Positions 24,285 through 31,998 of a DNA stretch of 45,685 bases are shown one piece after another; position 1 is the stretch's first letter; each line of letters starts with the position of its first letter. The stretch lies in contig LFJO01000002.1 of the NCBI GenBank assembly GCA_001038565.1, forward strand, positions 317,176 through 362,860. Reading direction: 5' to 3'. The DNA comes from Alkalihalobacillus pseudalcaliphilus. Its GTDB lineage: Bacteria; Bacillota; Bacilli; Bacillales; Bacillaceae_D. The notes beneath the pieces are model-generated. The model had not been told where the DNA came from and searched no databases. It saw nothing but the letters and a program-made list of their open reading frames with translations. The translations under genes were made by a program, and so were the position numbers.

Positions 24285-25437
24285 CTTCTAACACTCCAAA
24301 TATAGATAGTTGTTCTTGTGGTCGTGCTTTTTCTTCTATTACCACAACTTCATTCTTTACGCTCTTAGGCTTTTCAACTTTGTAAGGAGCTATAAGACTC
24401 CTAGCTTTATCCAACGTCAGATAGGGTGACTGTAGCTCAACAGGGTCATCTAATTTAAGCATAAACCGTCCAGGAGTATCACGGCTGATTTCGTGTGCTC
24501 TTGGTGTACCTGTTATGCGTGCATTAGTTCCATCTGTATGTCTAAAGCCCATACGTACTGTTAAGTTATTTTTAAGCTTACCGTCTAAGACTTGAGCATC
24601 TGGACGTTGCATGGACAAGATTAAAAATACCCCTAACGCTCGACCGATTGATGAAATATCTTCTATGATAGCCATGAGCTTTTTTTCTTTTTTCAATAGG
24701 ACAACTTCATCGATGCACAAAATTATATAAGGTGGCCGCACCTCTTTTGGTAGGTCATGGGTGTGCGTCTCCTCATATTGATCCAATAAGTCTCCGCGTC
24801 TTTTTAGCTCGTGATTAAGCTTTGTTAAGACAACCTCAAGATCATCCTTGCTAGTGCTAACTGATTTAACGTGAACGATATTTTTAAAAGCGTGAAACTC
24901 TGACCGCTTAAGATCGGCAAGATAAAGCTCTAACTCACTAGGAGACTTATAGGCTATCAGTGTGCTCAAAATTGAGCGCAACTGTGTGGACTTACCACTA
25001 CCTGTTGTACCAGCAATTAAAAGGTGAGGGTGCTCAATCAAGTCATAGGCAAAATAGCTTGATGTGCGCCCTTTACCACAAATAATCGGTAAGATGTGGT
25101 CGGATAATGCGATCGAGATATCATCGTAGTTGTAGGTTAGTGAGTCGGGTAAATCAGACTTATAAACGGACAGAGTAAATGTTTTGTTGTTACGAACTAA
25201 CTCAATATTCTCACCGTATTTCGCTTCAAACAGCCACTTTTTATTTTCTATGTCCGATGGATTAAGCCCGAGCGGTACCGTAAATACATAACGTATGCCA
25301 GCATTTAACACCTGTATAGCATGGATCTTCGGCAAAATATATTGAATGGTGCTGCCGTTTTTATAAGTAAGATGCAAACCCCCAGCCCTAAACGTTTTAA
25401 TTAATTGCCGCTTAAGCTTTGATTTTTGTGTAAACAC
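24268..25437 (-). CDS. FtsK/SpoIIIE-family DNA translocase
   Basis: 389 aa ATPase that probably pumps or loads DNA. Walker A LLIAGTTGSGKSTQL near residue 145, a Walker B IILCIDEVVLL near residue 229 and a sensor ILSMQRPDAQVLDG follow the FtsK/SpoIIIE/TcpA pattern. No membrane segments are present, unlike host FtsK, but a small membrane protein is encoded immediately before it and may anchor it. GTG start at 25437 after GAGGTGGTACC. With the replication-relaxation protein this resembles the mobilisation cassette of integrative elements. Confidence 0.9.
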   Translation of the reverse strand: MFTQKSKLKRQLIKTFRAGGLHLTYKNGSTIQYILPKIHAIQVLNAGIRYVFTVPLGLNPSDIENKKWLFEAKYGENIELVRNNKTFTLSVYKSDLPDSLTYNYDDISIALSDHILPIICGKGRTSSYFAYDLIEHPHLLIAGTTGSGKSTQLRSILSTLIAYKSPSELELYLADLKRSEFHAFKNIVHVKSVSTSKDDLEVVLTKLNHELKRRGDLLDQYEETHTHDLPKEVRPPYIILCIDEVVLLKKEKKLMAIIEDISSIGRALGVFLILSMQRPDAQVLDGKLKNNLTVRMGFRHTDGTNARITGTPRAHEISRDTPGRFMLKLDDPVELQSPYLTLDKARSLIAPYKVEKPKSVKNEVVVIEEKARPQEQLSIFGVLEDEKTR

Positions 25438-25446
25438 GGTACCACC

Positions 25447-25689
25447 TCATAACAATGGATTAGACAAGACAAACCAAATCAATGTGGCCGTCATGACGAT
25501 TGGCAAAGCTATTTTAATAATGTCGGCAATATGTTGGGCGATCACCGTTGCCGATTTGCCAGCTAAATATCTTTCGAGTGCTGCGGCAGTCACAGCAATT
25601 ACACCGCCACCGATGACCAGCGTATATCCCTTTGCGACAAATGGACTAAACCTCAAAATGCCCTCTAAACTCACGATAGTATTCATCAT
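25447..25689 (-). CDS. small two-pass membrane protein
   Basis: 80 aa, starting at the ATG ending at 25689 after AAAGGAGG; a longer frame lacks a site. Two membrane segments are visible (about residues 20-40, YTLVIGGGVIAVTAAALERY, and 58-78, IALPIVMTATLIWFVLSN), joined by a short loop with KSATVIAQHIADII. The order small membrane protein / FtsK-like ATPase / replication-relaxation protein suggests it anchors the ATPase at the membrane. Family not recognised. Confidence 0.75.
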   Translation of the reverse strand: MMNTIVSLEGILRFSPFVAKGYTLVIGGGVIAVTAAALERYLAGKSATVIAQHIADIIKIALPIVMTATLIWFVLSNPLL

Positions 25690-25796
25690 TTTTCCTCCTT
25701 TTCGTAGCGTTCTCAACCATTCACTCGCTCTGCTCCTTCATTGCTTTTAAACAAATATCTCCTTTCTTGATTTAATAGTAGTTAGGGCTTGAAAAA

Positions 25797-25880
25797 CCAT
25801 GGTAATGATACCAAGGTAAGTGCTAAGGCTATTGCTAAGGCTGATTATACGAGACTTGCTACGGTTGTTACCTTGGTAGT
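25797..25880. promoter_or_regulatory. repeat-rich divergent control region (operator or origin)
   Basis: This gap (25,690-25,999) lies between the minus-strand FtsK operon and the XRE gene. TACCAAGGTAA (25809-25819) and TTACCTTGGTA (25868-25878) form a perfect 11-bp inverted repeat 48 bases apart. TGGTA-ATGA-TACCA (about 25800-25813) is a tight hairpin overlapping the first arm. GCTAAGGCT occurs twice (about 25822-25830 and 25835-25843). Such nested repeats fit binding sites of the adjacent regulator or a replication/mobilisation origin acted on by the replication-relaxation protein; sequence alone does not decide. Confidence 0.5.
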
Positions 25881-25999
25881 TGCTATAGTTTATAGGTATT
25901 CGTGGAGCTTGTACTTGTTTCCTCATCGAGTGTGCATTTTTGCAAAAAATAAAAGGAGAATAGGACAAGCTGATCGAACATAGATTGTGAGGTGATGGG

Positions 26000-26236
26000 A
26001 TGGGCACGTTTGGAAAAGGATTAGGAAGGAAGAGGACTAGGTTAGGGATTTGGCTAGACGATAGAGGGATAAGTCAACAGTGGCTATCTGAAAAAAGTGG
26101 AGTGGGTAGAAATACGATTTCAAAGTTATGTAAAGACGATAACTATAATACGTCTTTAGAAACAATAAAGAAGCTTATGGGAGCATTACGCTTTATCGAT
26201 CCTAATGCAAAGACAGAAGACTTTTTTGATTTGTAA
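26000..26236 (+). CDS. XRE/Cro-type transcriptional regulator
   Basis: 78 aa, almost all one helix-turn-helix domain: LGIWLDDRGISQQWLSEKSGVGRNTISKLC is the standard four-helix order, with recognition helix RNTISKLCKDDNYN. It ends with acidic KTEDFFDL. ATG 26000 follows GAGGTGATG. It faces away from the FtsK operon and the repeat-rich region lies just ahead of it, so it probably binds there and controls both sides. It is small for a main CI repressor, more Cro-like. Confidence 0.88.
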   Translation: MGTFGKGLGRKRTRLGIWLDDRGISQQWLSEKSGVGRNTISKLCKDDNYNTSLETIKKLMGALRFIDPNAKTEDFFDL

Positions 26237-26289
26237 TTGTTTGTGGTACTTTGTAAATGGTACGATTGAGAAAAGGAGGATGATGAGGC

Positions 26290-26733
26290 TTGAGGGTGAA
26301 AGTTACGTTGTTTTTACTTGTTTTAATGTTGTTAATTGGATGTTCGGAAAAAGGATTGCCATTAGATGGCTATATTGATGAGGATCTTAGTGTTGATTGG
26401 GAAAAGGAAGGTATAGATGAAGAGATATTCAATCAAGCTATGGAATGGGAAGAACAAGCTTATTATGCTTTTGACCAGGATGAACCTTTAGAATCAGATT
26501 GGGTAATTTATCGAGATTTATATGTTGAAATAAACAATTATTTTGTGGAGAGAAATACTACGGTTGGTTCTGATGAATACCACATACTACTTGTAGCTAG
26601 CGATATGTGGAGGAATGCAGACGCCTTAGTTAAATCTACTGATCCTGTTGAAACAAGAGAACTTGCTATAAAAATAGAAGAACTAATTAGTGACCAGATG
26701 ACATTCTTAGCAAATGTTGAGATAGTAAATTAA
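26290..26733 (+). CDS. lipoprotein encoded at prophage end
   Basis: 147 aa. TTG 26290 follows AAAAGGAGG. Signal peptide of about 16 residues ends in a lipobox (LLIGC; cysteine at residue 17), so it is anchored outside the membrane. The mature part is acidic and helical (EWEEQAYYAFDQDE; ETRELAIKIEELISDQ). No family recognised. It follows the XRE gene by 54 bases and is probably expressed in the lysogen; surface lipoproteins at this place often act in superinfection exclusion (inference). Confidence 0.78.
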   Translation: MRVKVTLFLLVLMLLIGCSEKGLPLDGYIDEDLSVDWEKEGIDEEIFNQAMEWEEQAYYAFDQDEPLESDWVIYRDLYVEINNYFVERNTTVGSDEYHILLVASDMWRNADALVKSTDPVETRELAIKIEELISDQMTFLANVEIVN

Positions 26734-26784
26734 TTTAGTAAGACAAGTATACATATATAATAGAAGAAACACGTTTTCAAGAAT

Positions 26785-26890
26785 GATCCGATTACGATCC
26801 GATTTTGATCCGATAACGTTTAACTTTGTTTAAAATCGTTTATAAAGTAAGTCAACCAAAAATGCTATATATCAGCTTTTTCGGTTGACT
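26785..26890 (+). other. candidate right attachment region of the prophage
   Basis: GATCCGAT occurs three times (26785, 26796, 26807) at exactly 11-bp pitch, one helical turn, as expected for arm-type integrase sites. Then comes a 41-bp near-perfect palindrome (26850-26890): AGTCAACC, AAAA and GCT mirrored by AGC, TTTT and GGTTGACT. It is the last prophage-like DNA; host repeats begin near 27,020. The left attachment site and integrase are outside the window, so this is inference. No gene is seen in 26,734-27,020. Confidence 0.45.
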
Positions 26891-26972
26891 TTGAAGTCGT
26901 TTAATAACTGCAATTAATCAAATTCGAAATGGAAGGTTCGATTGGTTAATCATTCAATTAGGTAATAAGATA

Positions 26973-27020
26973 ACACCTTACGATGTTGGTAAAATACCGG
27001 CATTTGTAAGGTGTTTTTTT
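26973..27020 (+). terminator. strong terminator at prophage/host boundary
   Basis: ACACCTTAC (26973-26981) pairs with GTAAGGTGT (27006-27014), extended inside by ATG/CAT and TGGTA/TACCG, then seven Ts. It stops transcription leaving the prophage or ends a host gene whose 3' side was the insertion point. Confidence 0.85.
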
Positions 27021-27022
27021 AT

Positions 27023-27520
27023 ATGAAAGTTGATACTGATACTCGTGTGCGGAGCTTTGCTCATCGCTACCGAAAATCATGCTCCGCGTCCTGTGGGGTG
27101 GCGCTGAACTAACTAGCTTCGCTAGTGGATTTCAGCTCTGCCACTACGTCCCACGGGAGTCTCCGCATGTTTTCGTCCGCTAGGTTACTGCTAGTTCTCA
27201 AGTTCAAAAAAATGATGCCAAGAACATTCAAAAAATGAAAAAGAAGTAATAACAATATTGAACGAAAAGCCACCAATCAAAGAGCAAAACCATTCTTTCA
27301 TGTTTGTTGGTGGCGGAGCTGGTTTTGGCTCCGCCATGGGCGTTTTGTATGGAAGTTAGGGCGAACATGGTGCGCTACTCGTCGCTCCCGAAAATTATGC
27401 TGCGCGTCCTGCGGGGTGGTGCTGAGCTAATCGGCTACGCCGATGGATCTCAGCTCTGCCACTACGCCCCGCGGGAGTCTCCGCATATTTTCGTCCGCTG
27501 GGTTACTGTTAATTCTCAAG
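27023..27520. repeat. two degenerate copies of a ~180-bp host intergenic element
   Basis: Copy 1 (about 27,023-27,205) and copy 2 (about 27,343-27,523) align along their length about 318 bases apart: both run from TATG-AAGTT through CGCGTCCTG, GGGGTGG, CAGCTCTGCCACTACG and GGGAGTCTCCGCAT to TTTTCGTCCGCT-GGTTACTG. Each holds an internal hairpin ending around CTAGCTTCGCTAG or CGGCTACGCCG. They are non-coding; an apparent 82-codon frame across copy 2 is accidental. A rearranged copy lies at about 42,580-42,705. Confidence 0.75.
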
Positions 27521-28064
27521 TTCTTCAAAACAATCTAACAACATTCTTTTAAAATGAAAAAGTACAAAACCAAATTGAACGAAAAGCCACCAGTTAAAGA
27601 GCCAAACGCTACTTACATGTTTATTAGTGGCTAGTTGGGTGGTGCACTGAATTTCCTCAAGCCACTTCCAGTGTTACAGGTTACGGCTAATCATTAAGTT
27701 CAAGAGCTCATTGTGACTACATACCCCTTGAGTAACTGACATGATTGGCCTTTTTCGTGCTGTTACTCATCTATTTCCTTTGAGTAACTGTCATGATTGG
27801 ACCTTTTCGTGTAGTTACTCACCCTCTTCCCTTCAGTAACTGACATGATCAGCCGTATTCGTGCTGTTACTCATCTATTTCCTTTGAGTAACTGACATGA
27901 TTGGCCTTTTTCGTGTAGTTACTCGCCCTCTTCCCTTCAGTAACTGACATGATCAGCCGTATTCGTGCCTCTTTGGTTCGTGTACTTCTCATTCAAATAC
28001 CAAATTGAATGAAGTTCCACCAGTTAAAGAGCCAAACACTACGTTCATCTTTGTTGGTGGCGGA
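27257..28064. repeat. three copies of a GCCACCA...TTGGTGGC intergenic repeat
   Basis: ATTGAA-YGAA-GCCACCA, then TTAAAGAGC-AAAC, then TTCAT-TTTGTTGGTGGC recurs at about 27257-27314, 27573-27631 and 28003-28063, the ends able to pair as a long hairpin. The first two sit at the same offset from the ~180-bp element copies, so element plus hairpin forms one unit of roughly 318 bp that has been duplicated. A related piece occurs at about 45,447-45,476. Confidence 0.65.
27730..27969 (+). repeat. 52-bp tandem array with 104-bp higher-order period
   Basis: Five units of 39 bases (starting 27730, 27782, 27834, 27886 and 27938; the last cut short near 27969) are separated by 13-base spacers, giving an exact 52-base period. 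Each full unit starts with GAGTAAC or CAGTAAC and ends GTTACTC, so it can form a hairpin. Spacers and unit ends alternate between two types (ATCTATTTCCTTT and ACCCTCTTCCCTT-like), giving a 104-base super-period. No gene and no cas-like gene nearby. Confidence 0.9.
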
Positions 28065-28196
28065 CTCGCCCGTTGGTTATGTCTACACTGTTAAGTGCAA
28101 ATATCACTCTTACAACATTCACTAAAATGAAACTGAATGCAAGTCCATCAACTTGTTAGAGTGTTTATGAAAAAAAGTCCTGATTCTTTTATACTA

Positions 28197-28225
28197 TTGT
28201 CAAATTGGAATAAGTTAACTAATAT
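28197..28225 (+). promoter_or_regulatory. sigma-A type promoter
   Basis: TTGTCA (28197-28202), 17 bases, TAATAT (28220-28225). It lies about 50 bases before the membrane-anchored protein gene at 28274. Confidence 0.7.
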
Positions 28226-28273
28226 ATAAACTGTTGTGTTTAAATATTTTGAAAAAAGTAAGGGGTCTAACAA

Positions 28274-28744
28274 ATGAATAAGAAGCTATTATCAATTTTA
28301 TTAGGTGTTGTCGTTATTGTAGGAGCAGGGCTTTATTTTTATAATTATATTAGTAAGCAGAACTTAATTATTGCGTATATTGATGATTCTGATGCTATTG
28401 CAATGGAATTAGGTCAAGTCATTTTAGAAGAAGAATTAATTGAAGATTATGATGAGTTATTGGCGTTTACGGAGGAATATTCATTACCTAGACTTCATGA
28501 GTTGTTATCGGAGTTACATGATTTGAGAGTAGAGTATAATCATAAAAAGGTTTTAGAGGTTCATGAATTGTTGGAGCAATCTTTTGAGAAGGCGATTGAG
28601 GGTAATGAATTATGGGTAAATGAGGACTATGTGGCTTCTGATCGGGCATTTATTGAATCTGACTATCTTTATGTTCAATATGAAGAGGATTTAGAGAAGT
28701 TAGCGAATAGTTGGAATGTGGAAATCATTTATGAAGAGGAATAA
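28274..28744 (+). CDS. membrane-anchored helical protein, unknown function
   Basis: 156 aa. One N-terminal membrane segment (about residues 5-24, LLSILLGVVVIVGAGLYFYN) without a lipobox or clear cleavage site, then an acidic all-helical outside domain (MELGQVILEEELIEDYDELL; HELLEQSFEKAIEGNELW). ATG 28274 is preceded by AAGGGGT. I recognise no family. It is a single-gene unit with its own promoter and terminator amid host repeats; whether it belongs to the host or came with the prophage is unclear. Confidence 0.75.
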   Translation: MNKKLLSILLGVVVIVGAGLYFYNYISKQNLIIAYIDDSDAIAMELGQVILEEELIEDYDELLAFTEEYSLPRLHELLSELHDLRVEYNHKKVLEVHELLEQSFEKAIEGNELWVNEDYVASDRAFIESDYLYVQYEEDLEKLANSWNVEIIYEEE

Positions 28745-28753
28745 GAAGATGAG

Positions 28754-28790
28754 AACCTCGTAATCCGTAAGTTGGATATGAGGTTTTTTC
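28754..28790 (+). terminator. terminator of the 28,274 gene
   Basis: AACCTC (28754-28759) pairs with GAGGTT (28780-28785), with inner pairing of TCC and GGA, followed by TTTTTTC. Confidence 0.8.
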
Positions 28791-29138
28791 TTTGTATGTA
28801 AGTTCAATCGGTGGTGGCTTGTTGAGGGGTGTACTGAAGCTTTTTGGACTGGCTCATGGGGTGATCAACTGATGTAGGAGGAAAGGTCAGGCTAAAATCT
28901 ACTGCGTTAGTAAGTTAGTTCAGGCCCACCTCCGGAAATCGTGACCAGTTCCCGTAGGAATCTTCCAAGACGAGTACAGTATTTCGCCTCAATCCTTTAT
29001 ATCTAATTATTTTATCGTTTGAGGAGTTGCTTTTTTTAGGAGAAAGCAAATAATTTTGGTATATTGTAAGGAGTGAATTTGATCATACGTAATATATTTA
29101 AGGCGATATGATATGACTTGTTGATTGAGGTGAGAAAC
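28791..29138. other. intergenic region before yunF, possible diverged repeat
   Basis: These 348 bases hold no gene. The part to about 28,985 has GGTGGTGGC-like and hairpin-forming pieces (for example TACTG...CAGTA) resembling the other host intergenic repeats, though too diverged to align fully by eye. A TTTTGGTATATTGTAAGGAG stretch near 29,052 could hold the yunF promoter; a clear -35 box is not visible. Confidence 0.35.
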
Positions 29139-29984
29139 TTGATTTATATTGGTCTAGCTGGTTGGGGAGACCATGATTCCTTATACGAGGGACTCAGCAG
29201 CACAGCATCCAAATTAGATGTATATGCGGGGCATTTTCCTATTGTTGAAGTAGATGCTTCTTTTTATGCGGTTCAACCTTTACGAAATATGCAAAAATGG
29301 GTTAGAGAAACCCCTGCGACTTTTCAATTTATTGTTAAAGCTTACCAAGGGATGACATTGCACCAAAAAGCATTAACGCCATTCGAAAGCCGCAGTGAGA
29401 TGTTCCGAGCCTTTCGTGATTCGTTAAAGCCGATGATTGAAAGTAATAAACTCGCCATGGTTTTGTGCCAATTTCCGCCATGGTTTGATTGTAAAAAAGA
29501 ACATGTACAGTACATTCGATATGTGAAACAAGAACTTGCTCACCTCCCAGTTGCTTTAGAATTCAGGCATCAGTCTTGGTTCCAACCTCAATACCGGGAA
29601 CAAACTCTTGCTTTTATGCAAGAGGAGGATTGGATACATAGTATTTGTGACGAACCACAAGCAGGATCCGGATCTATCCCTATTGTTATGCAGGCTACTA
29701 ATAAATCTAAAACTTTATTTCGGTTTCATGGTCGCAATATTCATGGCTGGAATGACCCGGGGAATGGTCGCTGGCGTGAAGTAAGGTATTTGTATCGTTA
29801 TAATGAGAATGAATTAAGAGAATGGACCAAACAGCTTCAATCATTCCAAACAGAAAGTAAGCACTTATTTGTTATCTTTAATAATAATTCCGGCGGTGAC
29901 GCAGCAGATAATGCTAAAGAAATGATTGAAATGTTAGGGATTGAATATGAAAATTTAGCTCCTAGACAGTTAGGCTTATTTTAA
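29139..29984 (+). CDS. yunF: DUF72 family protein YunF
   Basis: 281 aa, TIM-barrel fold DUF72 family, function unknown. TTG 29139, nine bases after GAGGTGAG, gives MIYIGLAGWGDHDSLYEG, the usual start of YunF; the frame is open back to 29118. Conserved places: VEVDASFYAVQP (about residue 41), FIVKAYQGMTLH, MVLCQFPPWFDC, FRHQSWF and a final FNNNSGGDAADNAKEM. The next gene, yunD, begins 34 bases later, as in Bacillus subtilis. Confidence 0.93.
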   Translation: MIYIGLAGWGDHDSLYEGLSSTASKLDVYAGHFPIVEVDASFYAVQPLRNMQKWVRETPATFQFIVKAYQGMTLHQKALTPFESRSEMFRAFRDSLKPMIESNKLAMVLCQFPPWFDCKKEHVQYIRYVKQELAHLPVALEFRHQSWFQPQYREQTLAFMQEEDWIHSICDEPQAGSGSIPIVMQATNKSKTLFRFHGRNIHGWNDPGNGRWREVRYLYRYNENELREWTKQLQSFQTESKHLFVIFNNNSGGDAADNAKEMIEMLGIEYENLAPRQLGLF

Positions 29985-30018
29985 GAAATAACTTTTGAAT
30001 AGAGAGGAGGGCTATTTT

Positions 30019-31386
30019 TTGTCGATTGAACGACTTACAATCTTCCATATTAATGATCTTCATAGCCAGTTTAGTAATTGGCCACATATTGTAGGGTATG
30101 TGAGGGCACATCGGCATAAAGCCTCCTTATTTGTAGATATAGGTGATCATGCTGATCGAAGCCATCTTATAACAGAAGCAACTGAAGGACGAGGGAATGT
30201 AGAGCTCTTAAATGAGGCAGAGATTGATTATGCGACGATTGGAAATAATGAAGGCGTTACTTTTTCTAAGCAGCAATTAGAGCAATTATATGCTCATGCT
30301 CAGTTTCCTGTTTTGCTTGCTAATTTATTTGAACCGAATGGTCAGCTTCCCAGTTGGGCGAGGAAGTATGAAATCCATACATTTCAGAATGGAGTTAAAG
30401 TAGGCTTAATTGGTTGGACAGCCCCTTTTAAAGGACTTTATGAGCAATTAGGTTGGAAATGTGAGAGTTCATTCCAGCTACTTAAAGATATTGTTCAAGA
30501 AGTGAGGGAACAGGTCGATATAGTTGTACTTTTATCTCATGTAGGCTTTTTTCAAGATGAAGAAATTGCTAAGGAAATGCCTGATATCGATATTATCTTA
30601 GGCTCACATACCCATCATTTAATTGAGAGGGGAAAAAAGATTAACCAAACGATGATTACACAAGCGGGGAAACATGGTCATTATTTTGGGAGATTGGACA
30701 TCAAGTTTGATACACAACGAAAAATCTGTGTCGATATGAAAGAAACACTCATCTCAGCGAATGCTTGTCAACCAGCTCAATCAACGTTGAATCTTATCAA
30801 AAAAATAGAGCATCAATCTTTTGAGAAGTTGAACTATAAAGTGGCAACGGTTCCTTTTGATTTAGCCGTTTCATGGCAGGAGAATACAGAAATCACACAA
30901 TTACTCTGTGATGGTTTAGCTGAGTGGTGTAAGGAGAGTATTGCCATGATGAATGCGGGTGTAATATTGGAATCTATTCCTCAAGGTCAGATAACAAGGG
31001 GAGATATTCACCGTATTTGTCCTCATCCAATTAACCCGTGCATTGTTGAATTAACAGGCGAGGAACTATTAGCGACGATTCAAAAAGCGTATACAGAAGA
31101 GATGAGATTTTTAAAGTTGAAAGGATTTGGTTTTAGAGGTAAGCTTCTTGGAAAAATGATTTTTACAGGTATTGAGATTCAGTCCAATAGTGATATGGAA
31201 GTTCTAGAAGTGCGTGTAGAAGGTCAATTGTTAGAAGGGAAAAGAACGTACCGAATAGCGACATTAGATATGTATACCTTTGGGTACCTATTCCCTGAAA
31301 TTTATAAAGCACCTCATAAAGAATATCTGATGCCGGAATTTTTAAGAGATATTCTAGCTTGGAAGCTTGGGCAAGAATGGGCTTAA
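30019..31386 (+). CDS. yunD: YunD, 5'-nucleotidase-like metallophosphatase
   Basis: 455 aa. The N-terminal metallophosphatase domain binds two metal ions: FHINDLHSQ (about residue 8), DIGDHADRSH (about 43), GNNEG (about 75), LLSHVGFF (about 174) and GSHTHH (about 198). The C-terminal 5'-nucleotidase domain has MMNAGVILESIPQGQITRGD. Related enzymes remove phosphate from nucleotides; the substrate of YunD is not known. No signal peptide, so it is cytosolic, unlike UshA. TTG 30019 follows GAGAGGAGGG; the frame extends to 29995. Confidence 0.92.
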   Translation: MSIERLTIFHINDLHSQFSNWPHIVGYVRAHRHKASLFVDIGDHADRSHLITEATEGRGNVELLNEAEIDYATIGNNEGVTFSKQQLEQLYAHAQFPVLLANLFEPNGQLPSWARKYEIHTFQNGVKVGLIGWTAPFKGLYEQLGWKCESSFQLLKDIVQEVREQVDIVVLLSHVGFFQDEEIAKEMPDIDIILGSHTHHLIERGKKINQTMITQAGKHGHYFGRLDIKFDTQRKICVDMKETLISANACQPAQSTLNLIKKIEHQSFEKLNYKVATVPFDLAVSWQENTEITQLLCDGLAEWCKESIAMMNAGVILESIPQGQITRGDIHRICPHPINPCIVELTGEELLATIQKAYTEEMRFLKLKGFGFRGKLLGKMIFTGIEIQSNSDMEVLEVRVEGQLLEGKRTYRIATLDMYTFGYLFPEIYKAPHKEYLMPEFLRDILAWKLGQEWA

Positions 31387-31466
31387 ATTGATTCACAGTC
31401 AATATTCCATCCTCATAAAGTAATAAAGAGAACAAGGAAGTTTACTTCTGGATGGAGGAGAAAGGC

Positions 31467-31769
31467 ATGCTTGAAATGAATCCGGTGACGATTAATGGTG
31501 AAACTTTTTTAGCTATAACATTAAAGCTTCCAAAAACGAATTTTATGGCTGTTACGAATGAAGTTGGGTATATTATGTGTGGCGCCTTAGACGTTGGTCT
31601 ATTGAACGCAAAATTAAAAGAAAGAAAGATTGTCGCTGGTCGTGCTGTTGGTGTGAGAACGATTGAGCAATTACTTGAAGCCCCTTTAGAATCAATCACT
31701 TATGAAGCAGAGGCATTAGGAATTACGGTTGGAATGAAGGGGAAAGACGCCTTGTTAAAAATGAAATAA
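31467..31769 (+). CDS. yunC: DUF1805 protein YunC
   Basis: 100 aa. ATG 31467 follows GGAGGAGAAAGGC. Features such as LPKTNFMAVTNEVGYIMCGALDVGLLN and GRAVGVRTIEQLLEAPLE are nearly those of Bacillus YunC, a small trimeric protein of unknown function. Placement after yunD agrees with the Bacillus order. It is followed by a strong terminator. Confidence 0.94.
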   Translation: MLEMNPVTINGETFLAITLKLPKTNFMAVTNEVGYIMCGALDVGLLNAKLKERKIVAGRAVGVRTIEQLLEAPLESITYEAEALGITVGMKGKDALLKMK

Positions 31770-31779
31770 GTAAAAATGA

Positions 31780-31821
31780 AGCTGTCATGAAGACTCTAAA
31801 CCTTCCGTGACAGTTTTTTTT
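31780..31821 (+). terminator. terminator after yunC
   Basis: CTGTCA plus GAA (31782-31791) pairs with TTC plus TGACAG (31803-31813), then eight Ts. Confidence 0.9.
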
Positions 31822-31839
31822 GTCAATTAGTAAGAAAGT

Positions 31840-31869
31840 TTCAAAAAATTCATTTACATTTGATATAAT
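31840..31869 (+). promoter_or_regulatory. probable promoter of the HD-GYP/thyA/dfrA unit
   Basis: TATAAT (31864-31869) is clear; TTCAAA (31840-31845) at 18 bases is a weak -35 box. The 130-base leader to ATG 31999 holds no clear structure. Confidence 0.5.
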
Positions 31870-31998
31870 AGGAGATGGAATGAATCTATATGACTAAGAC
31901 TTATTGTTTATTTTACATAGAATGACATGCTATATAAAAGAGATGAAACGAACCAATTGGAAGATAAATGGAATTTAATAATACTGGGAGGTTGTATC

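Noticed and set aside
25713-25754. 13-codon minus-strand leader frame (TTG after AAAGGAG) before the small membrane protein
   Set aside because: Ribosome site is good, but the frame is too short and without any conserved feature to support as a gene; may be a leader peptide.
25789-25983. 64-codon frame with a membrane-like stretch
   Set aside because: TTG start without a ribosome site, lying across the inverted and direct repeats of the control region.
27304-27552. 82-codon protein frame
   Set aside because: It runs through one copy of a non-coding repeat and lacks a ribosome site; the other copy does not keep the frame.
27730-27969. CRISPR array
   Set aside because: Repeats have constant period, but the 13-base 'spacers' are only two alternating, near-identical types and each repeat is a hairpin; no cas genes nearby.
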